A stretch of 64,000 nt of DNA from Macrocystis pyrifera. Its lineage: Eukaryota > Sar > Phaeophyceae > Laminariales > Laminariaceae. The DNA is taken from NCBI GenBank assembly GCA_031763025.1, contig JASSKH010000029.1, forward strand, positions 4,430,862 to 4,494,861, in the 5' to 3' direction. The notes below the pieces were generated by a model that was not told the DNA's origin, did not search any database, and was given only the letters and a program-made list of their open reading frames with translations. Both the position numbers and the translations under genes were made by a program. Shown in pieces: positions 36,564 through 48,500 of the stretch (the first letter of the stretch is position 1; each line of letters begins with the position of its first letter).

Positions 36564-39500
36564 AGGGCCATCGGAGCCCAGTGCTCGGGCAGGGAGCCCT
36601 CAACGGCCTTCCATCTGTTCTGCGACTTCTCGCTGCCTAGGCTTGCCCCGGCTCTCGCCGTCAACCCGGCAAAGCGACGGTCGATTCTGGTCATTTTCTA
36701 CGCGTTCGTTGGCGGCGGCGGACACACCCGCGTTCAGGTGTGGTACGTACGTAGTAGAGGTGTGGGGGTACACAGCACCACTATTACGGGGGTCCATAGT
36801 TAATGGGACCAAATTTTGTTAGTGAAAATAGTTAAATATATTGGTTTTTATGTACTCCATAGGTCCTATTAACTATGAACCCCCGTATTATGTAGCCTAC
36901 ATGTATCGACACGTGACTGCCGTATAACGCGCGCGCGAACAGCGCACCCCATTGGGGTAAATTATCACCCTCCCCCACGGACGAAATTTAGCACACCCCC
37001 TCGAAAAAAATCAGAAAACCGTATTCTCCCTTAAAACACGACGGGACGGCAACAGAGCGAACGAAAAGGGGTGGTGGCTTTTGGAAATAACTATACAAAA
37101 CGAGAGAGGTGGCTTTGGGAACGATCTCGTAAAAAAAATCCATCATAGACGCCAGCAACGCTCGGCGTTTTGCACTCCCCATTGCCATGTAAACCCTTTT
37201 GGAAGGAATTTTTCCGAAGGGCTGTGCTGTGTTTTGCGCGCTACACGGTAGTAGTAGCAGTAGTAGTAGTAGTAGTAGCAGTAGTAGTAGCAGTAGTAGT
37301 AGTAGGAGCAGCAGTAGTTGGCACCAGTTCGATTTGCCTTGAGGTATGAGTTGCCCCACGCAGGCAGCGCGGGTCGACCGCGCGTGACAGGGCCGTGCGC
37401 GCATGGTCGTTACCGATGAGGTATATTATATACCGTAAAGGGGGTTGAGTTCGCACAAGCAGGGGTGCGATCGTTCTCAGTGCTCGGTTTCTCTCCGCGA
37501 CGGCAAAGGTGCTACAGCAGTCGTACCAGATAGAGATCATATTATATCAAGGCCCTCTACGAGATATTTCCGTTAAAACATTTTTTTTTTGGTATGACTA
37601 TTTGACAACTTTCCCGTCCTGGGAAAAATCGAGCGCTGTGAAAAGCGATCGCAGCCCCCACCCCTGTGCGGACTCGACGCGTCTTGAGGTACTCGTGCGT
37701 GATGTGATGAATACCATTATACCCCACAAAATATCAATCTGGACGGGAATTTTATACGAACCTAAGGACCAAGCGACCCTTATATTTCCGCCCAGAGCGA
37801 GATATAGTACAGCAGCAGTTAATCGAAACGGTTCTATAAAAAATCGGTACGTATTAGCACCATCGAGGTTTGAGCGAGCAGCGAGGACGAGGTTTACTGT
37901 AGAGGGGTTGGCATTCTCGCCTGCTTTTGTACAACTCCCTCTCACGGCGGCCCATACGCAGTACTCAGGACCCTATGGTTACCTACCATATTTGCTTATG
38001 ACACCTATTGGTACCATCGAGGTGCGAGTGAGCATCGAGGACGAGGTTTCCTGTAGAGGGGTTAGCGTTTTCGCCTTCCTTTGTACGCTTCCTCCTACGA
38101 GGGCGTATACGTAGTACTCATAACCCACCATGGAACCGAAAAAAAACCACATATCCCCCCTGTGCTTACCTACCGGATTTGATTGTGCTTTTCTGTGTTC
38201 CCCCGTGTAGTGGTTAGCAGAATTATTGTCGTCTGTCGAAACATCTAGAAGTTTAAGGACGAGCGTGCGGACGACAAATTAGTAGGGCGCCAGGAAAGGG
38301 TAGAAGATCGATTCTTCGCCTTTCTTCATTCTGTGCACTCCTCCGCCTGCCCGCGTGGCACCCCCATTTTTGCGACCCGTTTCCTCCCTCGCCCCGCTTC
38401 CACAAGGCAATCAAGAGGATGCAAGAAACTCTGCCCGATGGCGACGCCTTCCTGAGCTCGCTGGCGTCCCTAGCGCACCTAGAAGGGGAGGTGAGTTTGT
38501 GGGAACGTAAATATCAATCGAGAGGTACTTCTTGACTTCCTGTGACGGTAACGTCATGAGTTCTGGGAGTGCACCTTGAGAGATTTCCTATTTCTATCGC
38601 TTTGCCAATGCTGCTTAAGCTCGACTGTTACGTGTGGCCTAAATAGTCAGAACCCACGATAGACCCAAACAAAAACGTACTCGCCCCCTTCGTGTATACG
38701 CCATCTTTGGGTTTCGTTACTACGGTCCCCCGGTGATAGTGGTACCCAGCGCATGACTCGTCTGTGTCACCTGACCGCTCTCACAGGCTACGATAGCGCT
38801 ATAACACTTTTCGGCTAAACCATTTTGTAAATGTCGGGGGCTGCTCAACCCAAAATCGTCGGAATCCCTTTCATTTAAAAAAAAAAAAAGCAAAATGTTG
38901 TGTGTACCTACTACGGTACGAAGGTCATGGGATTGTTCATCGGTCTGTATTTTCGTATTTATCTCAAAATCGGTTTCTGGGGATCGCCGGGATACAAAAC
39001 TCCTCAAGCGAGGAACCTCAGAAACAGGACGGTGCACCTCTACCCGAGCATGTGTCCTCTGCCTCTGTTATCTATGGGAGCGTTTTTGTAGATCAGAGGA
39101 ATACCGAAACGCCTTCACCGGAAGAAGATGTCGGTGTAACGCTTTGGCGTCGTTTGGAAGTACATTCAATTCGAGTTTTCCTAAACGTTTCCCACCCCTA
39201 ACCCCTGGCCCCCGTCGTGGGCAACGCGCATAAACACCTTTGCCCCCATTCCCTCGCACCATACGAGGAGGATAGTCCCGCCGCGTATCGTAGCCAATGG
39301 GGTCCGCTGAGAGAATTGCTGCAACCTCGACAACATCCTCTACATGCTGCCATTCCAACCCCATCCCCTCGTTAAAATATCTGAAGAAAATGCGCCCAGA
39401 TGTTGGGGGTGTCTCTAGTAGGAGTAGGAATGGTGCTCCGTCTCGAAAGGGGTGCGTGGGAAATGATCTAGTGACCGAGGCAAGCAACACATGAGTGCTC

Positions 39501-42500
39501 ACCCCGTCCCATAGCAGGATGCAGTCCACCCTTCATGCGACTCGCCCAACACCTCACGCTTTGCTTCCCAAAGCTTGGTGCAAGCACTGTCTGTCTGGTC
39601 GGTGAAAACCCGACGTGCTCCGTCCCGGCGTTGTAGGGATGCGAGGGTCTATGGTAATACTACTGCGGCCATGGATGACATGAATACCCCCCCCCACCCC
39701 CCTCATCATATACCCCTATCGTGTATCCCCGCCACGCGCGTTCCATCACCATCCCCGTTTTCCCCGCGGGCCCTCGACCCACACCAACGGCATCACAGTT
39801 TTCCGGCGCGTTGATGGACATTTACCTCCACTACTGCTCGGTGGGCTTGAAGTCTCCGTCAACGGCCGTGCGCGCCGCCTGCGTCGGGATGCTCGGGCCA
39901 CTGCTGCCCCGATCCCCGGAATCCACGGGGGCGTTTCTGTCGACCATGTCACGGATGGCCGAAGAGGTACGAACTGCTGTGGTTCTGAGAGGAAACCTTG
40001 TCGGGGTTTCGGTATTTTCGTTATGCCATCTCGACTATTACGGGGGACCATACTAAATAGGAGCTACGGTACATACAAAAACCTATATATATTCCTGTTT
40101 TTACTAACAATATTTGGTCCTATTTACTATGGTTCCCCGTAATACTACTTGCTTGTGTTGCCTTAGCATGATCTTCTTCAACCCTTTTAGGACTGCAATC
40201 TACTTTTCGAGCGACGAACCAGTCAAATTCTAAGCAGTCAGTCGCCAAAGCGGGACTGCAGTTCCAAAAGAGTTACAACCCCGTTCAGGAACCGCCTCCA
40301 TCTCTTTAGGGGGGAGAAATCACTCGGAAGGTTCGTGTTGGAAAAATTTGCAGCAGTCATACCAGGGTCACTAGGCGCGAAAATGCATAACTGATACATG
40401 CTGCGTATATACCGCTCATATATGATATTCCCGTACGAAGCAGCGGTTGGGGGCATTGTGTAATAGCACTACTGCTGCCGTAGGACCGGGTGTGGATGTC
40501 TCATTGGAAAAGTGTGTGTGTCAACGTTTCGAGGTTGCAGGTATAGCATTGTTTGGCGTTATTTTTAAAGAAGATCAAGCTACGTACGACCCTAGCCAAC
40601 GTTATCTAAAAAACGTCGTGGTCTGTAGACGACCGATTCGTACTTGGTACGACATAGGCGCTTCGAACGTCACGACCTCCCTCTCGTACGTGCTATTAAT
40701 ATTCGGGAATGCTTATGGAGGTCAACGTTGAAGCTCGTGCTGCACGTTGTTGGACGACAAACGCTAATAACACCTATAATGATTGATGAGAAATGGTCAG
40801 AGCTGTGCTCAGGGTAGAGTACCAAAACGTTCTCTTAAGAGAGAAAGGGAGAAAGAGAGAGAGAGAGATAGAGAGAGGCAGAGAGTGAGAAAGAGAGGGT
40901 GACACCACGCCCCCCAAGTCACCGCACCTGTAGCCTCTGCCTGACCCACCGATGCTGCGTTTTATTTGCATATGCCACTGGACAGGACTCCTCCTGGGAG
41001 GTGCACGCGCAGTTGGTGGTGGCGGCGTGCGCCGTTCTCGAGGCTTCGCTGGGGACTGATCAGCTTAACGATCAGAAGAACGCGGCCCTGTCCATTATCT
41101 CGGTAAATATGACGGCCCTGTCCTTTTTCTCGGGAGGCATGGCCGGTTCTGTTCATTATCTCGGTTTTGATGGCTGGTCCTGTCCTTTTTCTCGGCAAAT
41201 ACGGCGGTCCAGTCCATTATGTGGGCACATATGGCGGTCCTGTCCATTATCTCGGTAACTAAGGGCCACTCCTAACGAACGAAAAAAAACCACGATTCGT
41301 GAGATTTTTGTCGTGAATCGTGATTTTTTTGTCGTGAATCACGACAAAAAAAATCGCGATTCATGACGCCATTTTTTTTAGCTTTTCCCTAAAAAAAACA
41401 AAATCACGATTCGCGACATTTGTCGTGTCTCAAAATACACCTGATCAAGGCAATACGCAACCCACGTGCACAAACGGTATCCGATGGTCGGCATAGGGAC
41501 ATGACAGACTCTGCTTCGTAGGCCGCTTGTGGACAACGGGCGGCTACCCAAAGACACCGCTGGGCGCGGGCTAACGAGGAGGTTGTGGCCTCGAAATTTC
41601 CAGGAGGAAGAGCCACTCCTGGAAGACAAACGCGAAAATGACCTGGGGATATCACAGGACAGGCCGGGCAGACGGCCTGCGAGATGGAATCTCGCTAAAC
41701 GAGCTTGGCCGACGGCCGGTGAAGTTGGAATCTCGCAGGCTGGGTCAGGCTTCGGCCCGCGATTCGAATATGTCACGGGCTGGGCGAGGTGCGGACGGCC
41801 CAGCCCGGCCTGGCCGTGCCCCACTCTCGAGAGTTTGCTCCACACCCCCCCAAAAACGTTGGGTTTGAAATATAAGAACTTTAACTATTTGAAAATATCA
41901 CGAAACGCGACGTTTTTCGGCTTTTTTCGTTAGAACTGAAATGTCACGGATCGTGATCTTTCGGCATGCCTAAAAATCACGAACCGTGATTTTTTTTTGG
42001 TTCGTTAGGAATGGCCCTAAGGCGATGCTGTCCATTATCGTGATAAATATGGCGGTCCGGTCCAATATCTGTGAACGTATGGAGTTCCTGTCCATTATTT
42101 TGATAAGCATGGCCGGTCCTGTCCACTATCTCGGTTAACACGGTGGTCTTGTCCGTTTTCTCGTCAAATATGGCGGTCCTGTCCGTTTTCTCGGCAAATT
42201 CGGCGGTCCTGTCAATTGTCTCGATGAGCGTGGCTGGTCCTGTCAATTATCTCGATAAGCGTGGCTGGTCCTGTTCATCATGTCGGTTGTTATGGCCGGT
42301 CTTGTCCAAGATCTCGGTAAATATGGCCGGTCCTGTCCATTTTCTTGGTGACTGTGGCGGTCCTGTCAATTTTCCCGGTGAATACGACTGTTCTGTCAGT
42401 TTTCTCATCAAATATGGCTGGTCCTATCCATTGCATCCGTAACAATGCCGGTCCTGTCGATATATTTCGGTAAGCATGGCTGGTCCTGTCCATTATCTCA

Positions 42501-45500
42501 GTTAATAACGCGACCGCGGCTCTCCTGCAGTAGATCACACGGTAGTAGCACTTAAGAAGTCGTGAGTACTACTAGAAGACCCGTCAAGACTGGCACGGTC
42601 AGGGTTTATATGGTGCAACACAAGCACGGGCGCCTGCGCGGGGCGTATCGCTCGCCCGTGTTATTGCTGCGGACCTGTTTTCCGTTAGCCTTGCGGGAGG
42701 GCTTCTGATTTATCGCTATCATTAATACGACTGAAAATGCTGTAGTCCGCAGAGGGACATGTATATCTCATATCTGCTTCTCTGCCTGCAACATCGAACC
42801 CTCACGTGCCAATGCTTTTATTCTTAAATTTATTTATTTTCATGTCGAACAAGGCATGCCTTCACCCGGCCGCGCCGCCCGAAGTTTGCAAGATTGGACT
42901 CTCCGCCGTGGCCCCCGTCCTCTCCGCGTCCGCGTCGACGCTGTCACCTATTTTCCTGTCGGTGCTGGTCTCCCTCGCCCCTGCCGACCGGAAAGCAATG
43001 CTGGGTGAGATGGTTGTTCCCTTTTACCATTACCGTAAAGAGAGTTTTTTTTTCAGCACTACGTTTTTCCGGAACGGGAAGAAAATCCGGAAAAAAAAAA
43101 AACTTTAGCTCCTGCCGACGGCGCCACTTGTTAAATTCAAGGTCGGGACACTTTGTATCCCTGGTTAGGTTAGCCTATTGAGCAGATACTCGTTGGGACT
43201 CACGTGCGATGTTTGCCTAGAGATGGAAGAAGACCAGCTTTATTCCTTTCGTGCACGACGAGATACGGAGAACAAGGCTCGTGCCTCGCTGGGAAAAAAA
43301 AAAAACTGGTTTTCCAACTAAGATACGCCTCCCAAAGTATTACACATACGATCCCAGTGCCTGAACCCAGGTGATTCCCGGCCCATCAGCCACATTCCAG
43401 GCAGTGCCATAAGACACCCTTGTTTACCGTTTTCGAGAGAAAACGAGCGCACAATAGAAAAAAAAAAAAAAAAAAAACCTAACTCAACCCTCTTCACGGT
43501 AGAACGGGGGGACACATTATACGAGTATCAGAACCAAACGCGGTGTGTAGACACACGGGATTTTCTGTTTTTTTTCCCTCTGCAGAACCAAGTTTGGCGG
43601 GTAAACCTGCGGGGATCTATGGTTTCTGGCACCGTCGTGGATTCTGATAACCCAATGTAATACTTATCACGAGCTAAAAAACGACTTTTTTATTTCCACG
43701 GCGTAATATATACATACATACACATATATGAGTGTACACATAAATATGTATGTATGTGTATATGTACATATATATATGCATAATATGCATATATACATAT
43801 ATACAATATACATATCAATATGCATACATATGCATATATATGTAGATATGCATGTATGTGTGTATATGTATACATATGTACATACATATATACACTTACA
43901 CATATATATAGATGTATATACTTATATGCATCTATATTATGCATACATATATATCTATGTATATATGTATAAATGCATATATAGCCGGCGTCCCCGGTGG
44001 CTTGGTAGGTGATCCGCGTGCCTATCAAGTCTCACCGAGTGCATGCTCGTAGGAACTTTTTCTTGCATCAAAAATTGATTAGCGGAAAGCGCGAGAACGT
44101 GAGTTAGCTACATCCGATGAAAATCGACGAACAGTGGGAATGCTGAACCCTATGCGCGACAAAAAATAAAAAGCACGTACCGGGGGGGAGAAGGGACGAC
44201 ACCTACCTGTGACCACGGCTTGTCCAGAAGATTGCTGAGGGTAAAACCTCCTACGAGTTAGGCTGGAAAGTAAAAGTGATGATTAAGAAATATATATATA
44301 TATATACGAGTATGCATACACGTATATATGATTGCATATATGCTTGTACGTATATCTCAGTCGGTCTGTCTGCCAAGAGCTAGCAAGTGACAACGACCTC
44401 AAAAATCGTAATTATATTTGTATTTATATATGTATATACCTGGTACGTGTGTATTACTGTCTATATGTATGTGTGCATATACATTATATACATCCATATA
44501 TACGTCATAAATGTATATATACATACATACATGTGTATATATACATATATCATATATATGTACATGTATATGTGGAAGCCAGGGTCGGAGATACCTATCG
44601 TAGATCTCGAAACACGAACGCGCGGAAGGACACTTCACCGGTCAAGCAATATCAAATCTCGGGGTCGCGAGCGCTCTCACGTCATTGACGGTGTTGATCA
44701 GTCCCCGGGAGATAGCTATCGGGACATTATTTCGCCACAAGACTCCGGGGGGACGAAAAGTCCTCCCCACCGAGTCAAGACTAGGTCTAGCATCTCCTTG
44801 CTAAATATCAACGAAGAACTCTGCTCGGTTTATTATGTCGGCCGTAACGACGGCTACAAGGGACCCTAGGTGGCGACCTCACCACGGCGACTTCTCCCCG
44901 ACTTCTACACTGCGACGTCTCCGCGATTACATCAGTACGAATGACGAGCACAGAATCTACATATATACGCATGTACATCTATACATGTATACATATATAC
45001 ATATATATAAATAAAAATAGGGACCTGCACTACAACCCGATTATCGTGGTAAGGGAATGGAATGCAGGTACCACTATTGGAACTGGAGGAAGGCAGTTTT
45101 TTCTTGTTCAGTAGGCTTCTTGTGTTGTCGCTTCATCATGACGAGAGAAGGGATCTATTGAGAGAGTGAATCGATAGGAGCTTGATTCAAGGTATCAAGC
45201 CCACTCTGCTCTCCTTCTATCAACCCGCTGGACGGGTAAAGACACTTGTCCGGGGAACTTTCCTCGGGCGCATGCGTACTCTTCTCCTATCGGCTATTAC
45301 TATTGTACTTCAAAGGAAACTTCAGAGCCCCTGGAATACTCTTAGGGTTTCCAGGGCTTTGATACTACGGGCTGTATCATAAACACTTCTATAGCCCGAT
45401 ACTATACCATATCACATTAGCCCACCCTGAATAGTCGTATATGCAGACCACACGACTGTAAAAAGATGATACCGGAATCATCCGAAAAGACCGGAAAAGG

Positions 45501-48500
45501 AAGTCGAAGATTCGGCTATTCGGAACAACGTAATGAGGCTATATATTTCCCCACACCTTGTAGTGAGGCCTAGGCGAGCTACGTATAAGAGCTACCGTCT
45601 ACGAATGAAGCCAATAGGAAACCGGAGAGTGCCTCGCTCTCGATGCTACGTTAATGCTGTACGCCTGCGCTGCTAATAAAGTCCTCTAACTACGAAGAAA
45701 AGAAAGAAAGGAATAAAAAAGTGACTATCTGGCCGATAGGTGTCTCATATTAAAACCCGCTGAACAGGAGAGGCTGCGCTCCAAAGCTCAGATGTCACTT
45801 GCGTCGACGTCAAGGGTAGTATAGTCCGATTACCGCGGTAAGGGAATGGAATGCAGGTACTACTATTGGAAGTGGCCTGGAAGGCAGCTTCTTCTCTTGT
45901 TCAGTAGACTTCTTGTGTTGTCGCATTATTCCTTATAATGACGAGAGAGGGGAGCTGTTGAGAGAGTGAATCGCTAGGGGCTTGGTCCAAGGCACCAAGC
46001 TCACTCTGCTCTCCTTCTATCAACCCGCTGGAAGGGTGAAGACACTTGTCCGAGGAACTTTCCTCGGGCGCATGTCTACTCTTCTCCTATCGGCTATCCT
46101 AACCATCGTACTGCAAAGGAAACTTCAGAGCCCCGGGAATGTTCTTAGGGTACTCAGGGCTTTGATACTACGGGCTGTATCATAACCACTTATATAGTCC
46201 GATACTATACCATACCGCAGACCCCATTGCGTGTTAGTTGCCTGGAGCGTCCGCCTGCACATGCGCCGTGCCAGCGTGCACAAGATTTACGGCAGTAGTA
46301 TTCTGCTCCGTGAGTTTCTTACACACAGATGATACCGTTTATCTATAGCATGCTGCCTTTTTCGCAAAAAACTAAACTAAACCCGGTTCCCAGCTTCAAG
46401 TGTCGTTGTTTCGCTCCTTGAGCGTGGAAAAACAGCAGGGAAAGGGTCCCCACTACGTTGGACAGATCGGACAGATGATATCCCCACCTCATGATCTACA
46501 GTGCACCTGATATATACATATGCGACGATCTGTTACGGGGGACCATAGTAAATAGGATCGAATATTGTTAGTAAAATGGGGAAATGTGTCGGTTTTTGTC
46601 TGTAACGTAGGTCCTATTTATCGTGCCCCCCCCCGTAATATATATCTCCATATCTGATGTTGCCGATTGGGGGCCGTAAAACCTGCGCGCGTGATCGGGG
46701 ATATTTTTCCAGTGGGGTCGAATCTGTGTAGTGCAGATCCTGCACAAGATCTTGTCATATCGCCAGGGTTCGGGATGTAGATGATCTACTGTAATACTAT
46801 TAACATCTGCGGGTCGTGATATTTGCCGCGTTTGAATCGATCGTATGGTTCCTTTGGGGCAATCAGACAAACAAAAACAACCGCGTCACACCCCGGACAG
46901 GTTATGATCTATCTATCTATCTACTGTAGATCATCTACTCCCTCGCCAGCCTTAGTGAGAGATTTTGCAGGGTATGTGTAGGACAGATCCCAACCAGGGA
47001 ACATGTGCTACTACTGTAGATGGTGCAGAGTATACGGAGCCTACCTGGCAACACGAGCCACCACCACTGCTGTAGATCATACACGACCGGGAATAGATCT
47101 ATTGTACTTTGAAAGGTCTACTAATGGTACATCATCCAACGGTAGGCGATGCTCCGTCCGACGTTTCTTTTGTTTTGGTTTTTGTGCCCCAGAGAGCGAG
47201 AGGAAACCCCTGTCCACACTTATTTATCTAGTTTTCGTGTACCGGTTCGAACCCGGCTCGTTTCTTCCATCATATTCGTCGGGCCTGTCTCTGACGGTCA
47301 TCAAAGGATGGTTTGCTCCGAGGATGAAGACGCCTGAGTAGTATTATCTCTCCCGACTCTGGTAGTGTAGGAGTTGAACCCACGGCAGGCAAAGCCTCTC
47401 AATAGTCTCCCCAGCTTGGCTCAGTGCACGAGTCACCCTACCCATCTGGGCGTCGGTCCGCAGATCTGTCCAAGGTGTTCAAAAGTATCACACACATAAA
47501 CGACGAATATACAGCAGCACGTACGTGCTGTAGCAGCGTCGACCAAATTGAGCATGCAGAGAAGCTGGGACAGATTTGGGCGTGTCCCCGTGTGCAGCGT
47601 ACCGCTCTGTGCCTAAACAAAAGGAGCGTTTGTATTCTAACATCAAATTTCTATTTTCCTAGTATTTAAGGACAGAGTGGTTTACTGCACTGGTATATAG
47701 CGGTGAGACGTTGCGACGGGCGCGCAGTGTGCGATTTTACGGCCGTGGTACGTACGCGCTGTCCCTGTATATAAGATACATGACGCGACAGCGGCTAAGA
47801 ATCTCATGCTTTGGCTATGCGCAGGGCTCACGCAGGGCTCACGACTTTTTTTTTGGTGTCGAGCACAGACTAGGCTCTTGACCTTTCTAGGAGGGCAGTC
47901 CCGTTCGAGGACGAACCGCTTGCATTTCAAGTAATTTGTCCCCCAAACGGGACAGCAGTCCTAAAAGGGCTGCTAAAGGCTTACCAGGAATTATATGTAG
48001 TACTTACTTGGAGCAGAGTCTCGCTGGGCACGAATGGTTTACCTGAGAATTATTGATGCGTGCATGGCGGGTGTCCACGTCAACCTCGTCGCAGCACGGG
48101 CATCTTACTGCCACATGCTCCTCTATCCCCATGAAGCGTCTTCCTATGTCCACGAACTCTGCTGCGGGTATGACACGAAGTGAGTCCGTTGGCATCGCCC
48201 GAAGGCATGGCGCGGCTCCTGCCCCCTGTAGATTCCTATAGAAAACCTTGGCGAAAGACTTGGTCCCGGTCCCACCCAGCGGGTCGCCCGGTCCGGGCGG
48301 GCGCGCTGTCTCCGGTAGCTCTTCCAACGAAGCAGCGTGGGCAGCGTGCCGACCTTGGTCCACTATCTTGCCCTACTTCTATTGGGCATTACGCGAATTG
48401 GAGGTTACGACGCCGTGCGCTGCCAGCGTGTCGGGCTCTGGGGATCTAGGAGCCAGGTCCCCCTCTGCGCCTAGACTCCATCCAGCCAAGATTCGGGGAC

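Noticed and set aside
43667-44690. Tyr/Ile/His-rich frames
   Set aside because: Translations of the TATATGTATACATA simple repeat.
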